Source: Clostridia bacterium (GTDB lineage: Bacteria; Bacillota_A; Clostridia; Christensenellales; Aristaeellaceae). Taken from it: a stretch of DNA of 43,845 nt. Each line of letters starts with the position of its first letter. The first letter of the stretch is position 1. A model generated the notes under the pieces. It searched no databases and had not been told where the DNA came from. It worked only from the letters and a program-made list of their open reading frames with translations. This document shows, piece after piece, positions 16,138-24,403 of this stretch. The stretch is from the NCBI GenBank assembly GCA_017430945.1, contig JAFRMB010000036.1, positions 1-43,845 of the forward strand, read 5' to 3'. The translations under genes and the position numbers were made by a program.

Positions 16138-17139
16138 TTGGAAAACCAGGAGCTCAGCCGTGCAGACCACATGACCATGGAGACGCCCGAGCAGTTTATC
16201 GGCATCTTCGGCATACGCGAGGAAAACATCCCGATCTTCCGCGAAGAGCTCGGCGTGGATATCCACGCCCACGGAAATGACGTCATCATAAACGGCGATC
16301 CGGACAAGGTCGCCCTGGCGCGCGAGACGCTGGAACGCCTCAGCGAGATCGTCATGCGCGGCGAGCAGGTGGACCGCACGCGCATCCGCTATGCCATCGA
16401 GCTGGCCGCTGAGGGCAAGGGCGACCGCATCGGCGAGATCATGCGCGACGTGATCGCCATCACCTATCGGGGAAGACAGGTCAAGTGCAAGACGCTGGGT
16501 CAGAAGCAATACGTCGACGCCATCAAGAACAACACCTGCACCTTTGCCGTCGGCCCCGCCGGCACAGGTAAAACGTATCTCGCCATCGCCATGGCGGTGG
16601 TAGCGCTGAAGAACAAGGAGATCGAGCGAATCATACTCACAAGGCCCGCCGTGGAAGCCGGCGAAAAGCTCGGTTTTTTGCCGGGAGACCTTGCGCAGAA
16701 GGTGGATCCCTATCTGCGTCCGCTCTACGACGCGCTCCATGAGATGATGGGCGTCGACGCATACCAGCGGCTGCTGGAACGCGGCGCTGTGGAGGTCGCC
16801 CCGCTGGCCTACATGCGCGGGCGCACGTTGAACGACGCCTTCATCATCCTGGATGAAGCCCAGAACACCACGAGCGAGCAGATGAAGATGTTCCTGACCC
16901 GCATGGGCATGGGCTCAAAGATGGTCATCACGGGCGACGTCACCCAGATCGACCTGCCCACAGGCAAGCGCTCCGGGCTCGTCGAAGCGCTGGAGGTGCT
17001 GCGCGATGTGCCGGACATCGGCATCGTACAGCTGACGCATCGCGATGTCGTGCGCCATGAGCTGGTGCAGGCCATCGTCAAGGCATACGAAAAGCACGCA
17101 CAGAAGGCGGAGCGCCCGCGGCGCGTATTCCGTCCGTAA
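16138..17139 (+). CDS. phoH: PhoH-like ATPase
   Basis: A 333-residue cytoplasmic P-loop ATPase of the PhoH/YqfL-neighbour type. Residues about 15-80 are a KH-like N-terminal domain (FGIREENIPIFREELGVDI). Walker A is GPAGTGKTYLA near residue 140 and Walker B is FIILDEAQN near residue 235; VITGDVTQIDLP follows. The frame is open upstream to 15982, but AGGGAGG lies eight bases before the TTG at 16138, giving MENQELSRADHM; I take that as the start. The family is linked to RNA metabolism and ribosome maturation, and the gene leads an operon with pgpH, ybeY-cdd, era and recO. Confidence 0.92.
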   Translation: MENQELSRADHMTMETPEQFIGIFGIREENIPIFREELGVDIHAHGNDVIINGDPDKVALARETLERLSEIVMRGEQVDRTRIRYAIELAAEGKGDRIGEIMRDVIAITYRGRQVKCKTLGQKQYVDAIKNNTCTFAVGPAGTGKTYLAIAMAVVALKNKEIERIILTRPAVEAGEKLGFLPGDLAQKVDPYLRPLYDALHEMMGVDAYQRLLERGAVEVAPLAYMRGRTLNDAFIILDEAQNTTSEQMKMFLTRMGMGSKMVITGDVTQIDLPTGKRSGLVEALEVLRDVPDIGIVQLTHRDVVRHELVQAIVKAYEKHAQKAERPRRVFRP

Positions 17140-17150
17140 AGGAGCGAGGC

Positions 17151-19610
17151 ATGAAGATCATGAAAGGTCGCGCGGCGAAGACCGCGCGCGTCGCGCCGGT
17201 ATTCCAGACAGTGCTGATCGGCGTGTTCACCTATGTCCTGCTGGTGTCGCTTTTGCTCTTGGCCGTCACGCCCGAACAGCACGACATACAGATCGGATCT
17301 CCGGCGACCGTCGACATCATGGCCACCAAGGATGTCAACGATATCGTGACGACCGAACAAAAGCGCGAGGAGGCGGCCGCTCAGGTCGAGCCGAGCTACA
17401 GGAGCGTCGACAGCTCCGTGGCCGGCGAGGTGGCGGAAGACCTCGAGAGCAGGTTCACGGCGCTCATGGGCCTTCGAAGCGATCATACCGTCGAACAGGT
17501 CACCGATATGACAGATGATGAGATCACCGATTTGTCGGAACAACTCGGCTTCTCGATCAGCCGCGATCAATTGGTCGCCCTGCTGCAGTCTGACGAAGAA
17601 CAGCTGAACGCGCTGTTTTCCGACTGCTCGAGGCTCGTGCGCAACCTGCTCAACAGCACACTGCTTGAAGGTCAGGAGGCTTCCGCGATCTCAACGGTCT
17701 CCCGCTCGCTCGTAGCCGCCGGCTATCCCATGCCGCTCACCGCGCTGAGCTTTGAGATCCTGCGCGTATGCATGCGTCCGAACATGCTGATCGACGAGGA
17801 GGCCACCGAAGCCAACCGGCAGAAGGCGCGCGACCTGGTTGAGACCGTGACCTGCGTGAAGGGCGAGGTCATCGTGCGGCGCGGTGAGATCGTCTCGAAC
17901 GCGCAGTATCAGATGCTCTCATCGCTGGGGCTTTTGAAGGAAGACGATCTGGACGTCCCTCTGTTCGCCGGCATCGCGCTGACGCTTCTGCTCATCATGG
18001 GCTCACTGGCGCTCTATCTGTACAGGTTCCGGCGCGACCTGCTGAAGCCGAAGCCGCTGTCGCTGCTGTGCCTCGTCTATGTGCTGGTCGTTGCGCTGTC
18101 GCTGTCCATCAGCTATCGCAACACCTATCTCATGCCCGTCGCACTGGGCACGATGCTGATCTCGCTGCTCGTCGACCACAGGATCGCGCTGTACTTCAAC
18201 TTCGCCCTGGGCCTGACGGTATCGCTGCTGGCCGACACATCGGGCGGCCTGTTCACCGTGGCGATGTTCTCCGTGGTGATGATGAGCATGGTCTCGGCCC
18301 CCGTCATACTGTCTGTGTTCGCGCACAGCATGCAGCGCACGACGACGCTGGTCGCCGGTGTGCTGGCGGGCATATCGAATTTCCTGGTCACGCTCGCGGT
18401 CGGCCTCATCAACTCCGCCGAGCTGTCGGCCGTCACCACCAATGCGGTTTGGGCCTTCTTTGGCGGCCTGCTCAGCGCCGTGCTGTGCATCGGCGTGCAG
18501 CCTCTCATGGAGTGGATCTTCAATCTGGCCACCAATGCCAAACTCATCGAACTGTCGAACCCCAACCAGCCGTTGCTGCGCCGCCTGCTGCTCGAGGCGC
18601 CCGGCACCTATCATCACGCCATCATCGTGGCTAACCTGGCCGAGGCCGCGGCGACATCCATCGGCGGAAATGGCCTCCTCGCCCGCGTAGGCGCGTATTT
18701 TCACGATATCGGCAAGCTCAAGCGCCCGATCTACTTCTCTGAGAACCAGATGGGCGACAATCCGCACGACCGCACAGATCCCCGCGTGTCGGCGGCCATC
18801 CTGACGGCCCATCCGCGCGACGGCGCCGCCATGGCTCAGAAGGCTCATATCCCGGAGCCGATCGTCGATATCATCCGGCAGCACCACGGCGACGGCGTCG
18901 CACTGTGGTTCTACGACAAGGCGGTCAAGCAGTACGGCGCGGACCAGGTGGATATCGCTGCTTTCCGCTACGGAGGACCGCGTCCGCGCACGAAAGAAGC
19001 CGCCGTGGTCATGCTCGCGGACACCATCGAAGCCGCGGTGCGCTCGATCCCCGACCCCGACCCGGAGAAGGTCGACGCGCTCATCCGGAAGCTCGTCCGC
19101 GGCAAGCTGGACGACGGCCAGCTGGACGAATCCGAGTTGACCTTCAGCGATCTCGACAGGATCTGCAGCGCCTTCTCGACCGTTCTTACCGGCGTTTTCC
19201 ACGAGCGCATCGAATACCCGGATGTCGCGATACCTCCGCGCACAGACAAGCCTGACGACGCAGGAGAGCAGACCCAGAAGCCAGCGTCCAAGCCACATCC
19301 TGCAGTTCAAAAGCCTGTCGTGCCGAAGTCTCCATCCGACAGCGGCGCTGCTGATAACAGCCCCGAAGTTGGACCCGGCGCTCTCTCTGAAGCAGCGGCT
19401 GTCGCAGGTGCGCCGTCACCGTCCGAACCCCGCATCGCGCCTGCCGCACCGGAGGCCCCGACGCCTGCTCATGCGGCAAGCACCGTGCCGCCCTCGGACA
19501 AGCCGGTCCAACGCGTTGAGAGCTCGGCCGACGCTGCGCAAGCGGGAGCTTCAGCCGAGGCTTCGACCCCTGAAGCGCAGCCGAAGGAGGCGGGCAGCCT
19601 TGCCGATTGA
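17151..19610 (+). CDS. pgpH: PgpH-type membrane HD phosphohydrolase with long C-terminal tail
   Basis: An 819-residue membrane protein of the 7TMR-HD family (YqfF/PgpH), whose characterised members degrade cyclic di-AMP to pApA. A first membrane segment (about 20-42) is followed by an extracellular 7TMR-HDED domain to about residue 265, then seven membrane segments to about 460. The cytoplasmic HD domain has YHHAIIVANLAEA (about 487), YFHDIGKLKRP (about 517) and QHHGDG (about 577). The metal ligands look intact. The family normally ends near residue 690-720; here some 130 residues rich in Ala, Pro, Ser and Glu follow. The end overlaps the ybeY-cdd start by 11 bases. Confidence 0.9.
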   Translation: MKIMKGRAAKTARVAPVFQTVLIGVFTYVLLVSLLLLAVTPEQHDIQIGSPATVDIMATKDVNDIVTTEQKREEAAAQVEPSYRSVDSSVAGEVAEDLESRFTALMGLRSDHTVEQVTDMTDDEITDLSEQLGFSISRDQLVALLQSDEEQLNALFSDCSRLVRNLLNSTLLEGQEASAISTVSRSLVAAGYPMPLTALSFEILRVCMRPNMLIDEEATEANRQKARDLVETVTCVKGEVIVRRGEIVSNAQYQMLSSLGLLKEDDLDVPLFAGIALTLLLIMGSLALYLYRFRRDLLKPKPLSLLCLVYVLVVALSLSISYRNTYLMPVALGTMLISLLVDHRIALYFNFALGLTVSLLADTSGGLFTVAMFSVVMMSMVSAPVILSVFAHSMQRTTTLVAGVLAGISNFLVTLAVGLINSAELSAVTTNAVWAFFGGLLSAVLCIGVQPLMEWIFNLATNAKLIELSNPNQPLLRRLLLEAPGTYHHAIIVANLAEAAATSIGGNGLLARVGAYFHDIGKLKRPIYFSENQMGDNPHDRTDPRVSAAILTAHPRDGAAMAQKAHIPEPIVDIIRQHHGDGVALWFYDKAVKQYGADQVDIAAFRYGGPRPRTKEAAVVMLADTIEAAVRSIPDPDPEKVDALIRKLVRGKLDDGQLDESELTFSDLDRICSAFSTVLTGVFHERIEYPDVAIPPRTDKPDDAGEQTQKPASKPHPAVQKPVVPKSPSDSGAADNSPEVGPGALSEAAAVAGAPSPSEPRIAPAAPEAPTPAHAASTVPPSDKPVQRVESSADAAQAGASAEASTPEAQPKEAGSLAD

Positions 19611-20520
19611 TCTTCAGTGGGAAATATCCGCTCCGGAAGGCCTTGAGCGGCTGGATGTGCTGCTTTCACGCGTGGCCGAAGCGTGCTTCGGCGCAGAGGG
19701 CGTCACCGGCGCCGGCTTTGCGATCTGCATCACCGATGACGAGCACATCCGTCGCCTGAACCGAGATATGCGCGGCATCGACCGCGTTACAGACGTGCTA
19801 TCCTTCCCTACGGTCAGCTATCCGCCCGGCAAGACTGCTTCCGTCTGCCCGAAGCGGCTTCGCAGGGAATACGATCCTTACCTGGGCTACGTCAACCTTG
19901 GCGACTGCGTGATCGATCTTGACCGTGCGACCCAGCAGGCGAGGGAATACGGCCACTCCCTCTGCCGTGAGCTCAGTTATCTGACTGCCCATTCTGCCTT
20001 CCACCTGATGGGGTACGATCATATGACAAGTGAGGATAAAGCGATGATGCGTGAAATGGAAGAGAAGGCCCTGGGTTCCATCGGCATGACGCGCGAGCCC
20101 GACATCGATCATGACGCGCTGTTCGACGCCGCGTGTGAAGCCATGCGCAATGCCTACGCGCCCTATTCGAAATACAGGGTCGGCGCCTGCATACTGACAG
20201 ATGACGGGCGCATGTTCAAGGGCTGCAACTTCGAAAACGCCTCTTACGGCGCGACGATCTGCGCCGAGCGATGCGCCGTCGGAAACGCCGTCGTCAATGG
20301 CGCCAGACGGTTCAAAGCCATCGCCATCGCCATAGAGAGCGCGTCGGGGCTGCCGTGGCCGTGCGGCATCTGCCGCCAGGTCCTGAGCGAGTTTTCACCG
20401 GCGGACATGCCCGTCATCGCAGGCATTTGCGGCTCAGGCTACACCGTAAAAACGCTGAGCGAACTGCTGCCCGAAGCATTCACGCCCGACGCACTGGGCA
20501 TCGATCCCGCCGGCTGCTGA
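19600..20520 (+). CDS. YbeY endoribonuclease - cytidine deaminase fusion
   Basis: A single 306-residue frame with two complete enzymes. Residues 1-165 are YbeY, the metal-dependent rRNA-maturation nuclease: LNRDMRGIDRVTDVLSFP, then HSAFHLMGYDH with His131, His135 and His141. Residues about 170-306 are a homotetramer-type cytidine deaminase: NAYAPYSKYRVGA, CAE with Cys221 and Glu223, and PCGICRQ with Cys255 and Cys258, all zinc or catalytic residues present. The frame is open further upstream, but GGAGG lies nine bases before the TTG at 19600, inside the end of pgpH. In most Bacillota ybeY, dgkA and cdd are separate genes here; dgkA is missing and ybeY and cdd are joined by a short linker. Confidence 0.9.
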   Translation: MPIDLQWEISAPEGLERLDVLLSRVAEACFGAEGVTGAGFAICITDDEHIRRLNRDMRGIDRVTDVLSFPTVSYPPGKTASVCPKRLRREYDPYLGYVNLGDCVIDLDRATQQAREYGHSLCRELSYLTAHSAFHLMGYDHMTSEDKAMMREMEEKALGSIGMTREPDIDHDALFDAACEAMRNAYAPYSKYRVGACILTDDGRMFKGCNFENASYGATICAERCAVGNAVVNGARRFKAIAIAIESASGLPWPCGICRQVLSEFSPADMPVIAGICGSGYTVKTLSELLPEAFTPDALGIDPAGC

Positions 20521-20559
20521 AGACGGGACCGTCAGATCAAACCATTGGAGGAAAGACCG

Positions 20560-21450
20560 TTGTCTGAAAAAGCATTTCATTCGGGATTCATCGCCATTCT
20601 CGGCCGCCCGAACGTCGGCAAATCAAGCCTCATGAACCGCTTTGTCGGTGAAAAGGTCGCCATCATTTCCAACCACCCGCAGACCACGCGCAACAAGCTG
20701 CTGGGTGTCGCCACCGGCCCCGACTGGCAGCTGGTGTTCGTCGATACGCCCGGTCTGCACAAGCCCCGTACAAAGCTGGGCGAATACATGATGAAGGCCG
20801 CCGAGGACGCGCGCGAGGGCGTGGACGCCGTGCTATGCGTCGTGGACGGGCAGCATATCGGCGCCGGCGACCGCGCGGTGATGCAGGATATCGCCCGCAT
20901 GAACTGCCCGAGATTCCTGGCCGTCAACAAGATCGATATCGTCAGCAAAGAGCAGTTGATGCCGCAGCTGGCAGAGCTCGACGTGAGCGGTTTCGACAAG
21001 GTGGTGTCCGTATCCGCCCGGACCGGCGAAAACGTGGATATGCTTCGGCAGATGCTGATCGACGCAATGCCCGAAGGACCGAAGTATTTCCCGGACGACA
21101 TGATCACCGACCAGCCGGAACGGGTGATGTGCGCCGAGATCATCCGCGAAAAGGCGCTGCGCAATCTCCGCGATGAGATCCCGCACGGCATCGGCGTGGA
21201 CATGCTTCAGATCAAGAAGCTGTCTGACGGGCTCACCGAGATCCACGCGGACGTCTATTGCGAACGCGCCTCCCATAAATCCATCATCATCGGGAAGCAG
21301 GGCGCGATGCTCAGAAAGATCGGCACGGAAGCGCGTGTGGACATCGAACGCCTGCTGGGCACGAAGGTGATGCTCAAGCTGTGGGTGAAGGTGCGTGAGG
21401 ATTGGCGCAATCACGCCGGCGATCTGCGCACGCTCGGCTACGAGGATTGA
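20560..21450 (+). CDS. era: GTPase Era
   Basis: A 296-residue ribosome-assembly GTPase that binds the 3' end of 16S rRNA. The G domain has GRPNVGKSSL (G1), DTPGLHKPR (G3) and NKID (G4). The C-terminal KH domain contains HKSIIIGKQGAMLRKIG. GGAGG at 20547-20551 sits eight bases before the TTG at 20560; an in-frame TTG at 20545 would lack a site. It sits between ybeY-cdd and recO, three bases before recO, the classic neighbourhood. Confidence 0.95.
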   Translation: MSEKAFHSGFIAILGRPNVGKSSLMNRFVGEKVAIISNHPQTTRNKLLGVATGPDWQLVFVDTPGLHKPRTKLGEYMMKAAEDAREGVDAVLCVVDGQHIGAGDRAVMQDIARMNCPRFLAVNKIDIVSKEQLMPQLAELDVSGFDKVVSVSARTGENVDMLRQMLIDAMPEGPKYFPDDMITDQPERVMCAEIIREKALRNLRDEIPHGIGVDMLQIKKLSDGLTEIHADVYCERASHKSIIIGKQGAMLRKIGTEARVDIERLLGTKVMLKLWVKVREDWRNHAGDLRTLGYED

Positions 21451-21453
21451 CGT

Positions 21454-22197
21454 ATGCCTCAGATCATTACGACGGGACTGGTCATCCGGCGCTCCGACTA
21501 CTCCGACTACGACCGCATGGTCACGCTGTTCTCGCCGGATCGCGGCCGGATAGACGCCATCGCGCGTGGCTGCAGGCGCCCCAAATCCCCGCTCGTCAAC
21601 GCCGTGGAGCCCTTTACCAGCGGAGAATTCCAGCTCTTTGAACACCGCGGCAGATACACGCTCGAGCAATGCCAGATCTCGGAGAGTTATTTTGATCTGA
21701 GGGCCGACTATGACCGGCTGCGCCACGGCGTATACTGGCTGAAGCTGCTCGACGAAGCGATCCTGCCGGATACCGCGGCCGAGACGCTGTTCATCGTCAC
21801 GCTGCGTGCGCTTGCGCATCTGAACTGGGGCGAGCTGCCGCCGGAGCTCGTCACCTTCGCGTTCGAGATGCACTATCTGGCGCTGAACGGTTTTTCTCCC
21901 GGCATGAGCGCCTGCGTCAGGTGCGGCCGTCCGGTGGACGGTGACGCGCGGTTTGACGCCGATCTGGGCGGCGTCGTCTGCGCCGACTGTCCCTCTTCCG
22001 CGCCGCGCATCACCAACGGTGCGCGCCGCATACTGCTGAAGGCGCCGCGGACTCAGTTCGATCGCTTCCAACTGCTCGCAGACCGTCCGCAGTGGCCCGA
22101 AGCCGCGGCGCATCTGCGCCGCTATATCGATCTCAAGCTTCATCAGCAGCGCTTCGCCCCGCCGCTTTACGGCTCGACCCGTTCAGAGAGCCGCTGA
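21454..22197 (+). CDS. recO: DNA repair protein RecO
   Basis: A 247-residue recombination mediator that loads RecA with RecR. The N-terminal OB fold starts ITTGLVIRRSDYSDYDRMVTLF, with ARGCRRPKSPL in the expected place. The helical domain carries a four-cysteine zinc site, CVRCGRP and CADCPSS. It follows era by three bases and is the last gene of the operon, with a terminator just after. Confidence 0.93.
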   Translation: MPQIITTGLVIRRSDYSDYDRMVTLFSPDRGRIDAIARGCRRPKSPLVNAVEPFTSGEFQLFEHRGRYTLEQCQISESYFDLRADYDRLRHGVYWLKLLDEAILPDTAAETLFIVTLRALAHLNWGELPPELVTFAFEMHYLALNGFSPGMSACVRCGRPVDGDARFDADLGGVVCADCPSSAPRITNGARRILLKAPRTQFDRFQLLADRPQWPEAAAHLRRYIDLKLHQQRFAPPLYGSTRSESR

Positions 22198-22203
22198 ATT
22201 CAA

Positions 22204-22255
22204 AGCGCCGCGGCTGCCCGGGCTCTTCCCCGGCGCGACCGCGGCGCTCTTTTTA
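22204..22255 (+). terminator. phoH-recO operon terminator
   Basis: AGCGCCGCGG pairs perfectly with CCGCGGCGCT around an inner GC-rich loop, followed by CTTTTTATC, seven bases after the recO stop. Confidence 0.85.
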
Positions 22256-22828
22256 TCTCTGTTCGTCCGTCCCTTGTTCGATCTTTGTCTCCGTCTCCCG
22301 GTATATGGCTTTTCGCAGATCGGTGAGAAAACCCGAAAAAGCCACTCGCTCCCAGGCATAATCGCGGTTGAGCTGATACTCGTGCGGCTCCCACGTCGAA
22401 AGATCCGATTCGTTGTGCTGTATGACGGCCTCCAGGCTGTCCATCGCCTTATAGATCTTCGCTTCCAGCGTTTTTCGTTCGGTCATCTCCTGATACAGTG
22501 CGCGCAGCTGCGCGCAGAACGGCGACGGCAGGCTGTCGATCCATTCCATCAGCAGTGCTTCCTCCCGCGCTTCGTCTGACTCCTGTTTTTTGAACACCGG
22601 GATGTCGCCGGTGAAGCACTCCCCCAGGTCGTGGACCAGGCACATGCGGATCACCTTGTCCATATCGGCGTCCGGGAACTCGTCAGATATGAAATAGGCC
22701 ATCAGCGCCGTTCGCCAGCTGTGCCCGGCTACGTCTTCTCGCCGGCCGCCGGACGTCCAGCAGTGCCGCGTGGTGTCCTTCAGCCTCTCCGCCACGTGCA
22801 TCGCCTTCAGAAGCTCTTCAGGCTTCAT
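22253..22828 (-). CDS. HD-domain hydrolase, YfbR/HDDC2-like 5'-nucleotidase
   Basis: A 191-residue HD-superfamily protein. Metal and catalytic motifs are EDVAGHSWRTALMAY, CLVHDLGECFTGDIP and the downstream AMDSLEAVIQH. This arrangement matches the YfbR/HDDC2 group, whose YfbR member dephosphorylates deoxynucleoside 5'-monophosphates; substrate here is inferred. The frame starts at a GTG (22840) touching its own GGAGG; the ATG at 22826-22828, 11 bases from GGAGG, is the better start. It overlaps the end of thyX by 11 bases and is probably translationally coupled, which fits a shared role in thymidylate balance. Confidence 0.8.
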   Translation of the reverse strand: MKPEELLKAMHVAERLKDTTRHCWTSGGRREDVAGHSWRTALMAYFISDEFPDADMDKVIRMCLVHDLGECFTGDIPVFKKQESDEAREEALLMEWIDSLPSPFCAQLRALYQEMTERKTLEAKIYKAMDSLEAVIQHNESDLSTWEPHEYQLNRDYAWERVAFSGFLTDLRKAIYRETETKIEQGTDEQR

Positions 22829-24134
22829 CTCTGCCGTCACCTCCGATGCGCGCCCATGGCTTCCCGCAGCTCATCTTTCCCTCCGGACAAGGGCCAAAGC
22901 GACAGCTCGGTCCGTACAGGCCAAACAATGCCGGCGCAGACGCTTTGAGCGCCTCCAGCATGCGCATGGCCACGCCTCTTATCTCCCACTGCGCGCGGGA
23001 GCAGGTCCGAAGCATCATGAAATGCTGGATCTCGCGCGCGTTCATTGTCAGCATGACATCCAGCTCATGCCCGCTCATCGCGTAATAGGACAGCACTTCC
23101 ATGGGCAGGCCGGACGCTTGCGCCTCGCGCGCCTGGTCCTCGAATGCATGACGATAGATCGCTTCCGCGCCCGGGATCGCACTGACGGTCGCTGGCAGCA
23201 CGTAGTCGCCGCCTGCCAGCGCCGCAGCGACCGGCGGGATCAACAGCGATACGATCCTGTGCCGCGTGAAATGGGTCAGGCAGGCCAGCGAGATGCGCTT
23301 TATATGGAACGTGTAGTCAAGAAGCTCCAGCTCTCTCGGACGCGCGTCCCGGAGCAGTCCGCAGAGATCGTCGCGGTCGAAACGGCCCCCGAACGCGAGC
23401 CCCGCATCAAGCAGCGCCATGGGATCCTTTGGCGCAGCGACGAGCACGGCGTCGCCGGCTCTGTCGGTGCCTGGCGCGATGTCAGAGGGCAGCGGCAGTG
23501 CCGCGCATCCGGGATAGCGAGCGGCCTCCCGCTCCAACACGCCCGGATACAGCACGTCGAATTGCGCCATCAGCTGCCGCCCGAGCGACTCGATCTCGGC
23601 ATAGCCCTTACCGCGCCCATAGAGCATCGCTCCGATCAGCGCGATCAGTTCCCGCGCGTTGACGGTCATAAAGAAGTTGCTTCTGAGCGCGTAGGGTAAT
23701 ACGAAGCGCGCGTCCTCCTTCGGCACGCCCATCTCCATCAGCCGCCGATAGTCCTCGAAGCGCGCAGACATCTGCCTGTCGAACATCGCCTTCTGCGCCT
23801 CGCTCAAGCCTTCGGGACATACCCATCCCGCCTCGCTGAAATCCACATATCGGCGCGATTTGACCGTGAACGAAGCCAGACGGCATTCGATCACGAACTG
23901 CTCAACAAGTACCGACACGTCGTTGAACGCGATGGATACGTTCTGATGCTCTATGACGGACTTGTGCCCCGATGACAGCACCTTGCCGATGAGCTTCAGG
24001 TCCTTTTCATCCCCCAGGCTCCGGTCGAATATCTCCATCGCCGTACCCTGCTGGGTGGAGATCCTGGCAGAGGCCGCTGCCACGCGCAGCCCCGGACGAT
24101 TCTCTACGATGATGACAGCTCTTGATCTGTTCAT
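22818..24134 (-). CDS. thyX: Tandem-domain ThyX-like flavin thymidylate synthase
   Basis: A 438-residue protein, twice the usual ThyX length, built of two ThyX-like halves. ThyX makes dTMP from dUMP using FAD, methylene-tetrahydrofolate and NADPH. The signature RHRxxSxNxxSxRY is split between the halves. The N-half (residues 83-96) has ECRLASFTVKSRRY, keeping S-x-R-Y but with Cys in place of His. The C-half (291-302) has RHRIVSLLIPPV, keeping RHRxxS but losing S-x-R. The C-half also keeps SRAQWEI (379-385), while the N-half has only the degenerate RGKGYAEI. The ATG at 24132-24134 has GGAG at good spacing. Long ThyX proteins with one degenerate half are known, for example in Chlamydia. Confidence 0.85.
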   Translation of the reverse strand: MNRSRAVIIVENRPGLRVAAASARISTQQGTAMEIFDRSLGDEKDLKLIGKVLSSGHKSVIEHQNVSIAFNDVSVLVEQFVIECRLASFTVKSRRYVDFSEAGWVCPEGLSEAQKAMFDRQMSARFEDYRRLMEMGVPKEDARFVLPYALRSNFFMTVNARELIALIGAMLYGRGKGYAEIESLGRQLMAQFDVLYPGVLEREAARYPGCAALPLPSDIAPGTDRAGDAVLVAAPKDPMALLDAGLAFGGRFDRDDLCGLLRDARPRELELLDYTFHIKRISLACLTHFTRHRIVSLLIPPVAAALAGGDYVLPATVSAIPGAEAIYRHAFEDQAREAQASGLPMEVLSYYAMSGHELDVMLTMNAREIQHFMMLRTCSRAQWEIRGVAMRMLEALKASAPALFGLYGPSCRFGPCPEGKMSCGKPWARIGGDGRDEA

Positions 24135-24162
24135 GGATATCTCCTCTGGCTCGTTTTTTGGC

Positions 24163-24191
24163 ATTATAGCACAGGCCGTCACTTATGGCAA
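24163..24191 (-). promoter_or_regulatory. thyX promoter
   Basis: Minus-strand TTGCCA (24186-24191), a 17-base spacer and extended -10 TGCTATAAT (hexamer 24163-24168). Confidence 0.8.
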
Positions 24192-24228
24192 GCGCGAGGG
24201 AGATGTATCTCTATTGATCCTATCCTGT

Positions 24229-24273
24229 GATCGATATCGATCTGATCCGAACGATCCCGGCGCAATCGGGATC
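24229..24273. repeat. Palindromes between divergent promoters
   Basis: A perfect 14-base palindrome GATCGATATCGATC (24229-24242) is followed by an inverted repeat GATCCCG/CGGGATC (24253-24259 and 24267-24273). They lie between the thyX promoter and the promoter of the HEAT-like gene. A regulator site is possible but unproven. Confidence 0.35.
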
Positions 24274-24292
24274 CCGTCATGCAAAACCAAGG

Positions 24293-24322
24293 TTGAAAGC
24301 AGCCCCTCATACGTGGTATAAT
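24293..24322 (+). promoter_or_regulatory. Promoter of the HEAT-like gene
   Basis: TTGAAA (24293-24298), an 18-base spacer and TATAAT (24317-24322). Confidence 0.7.
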
Positions 24323-24403
24323 CCCGATAAGGATCTGTCTTAAGAGTCTTCTCTACACGCTCGGTCTTGCCGGGCCGAACGCCAATGGATACAGGAGCAT
24401 GAT

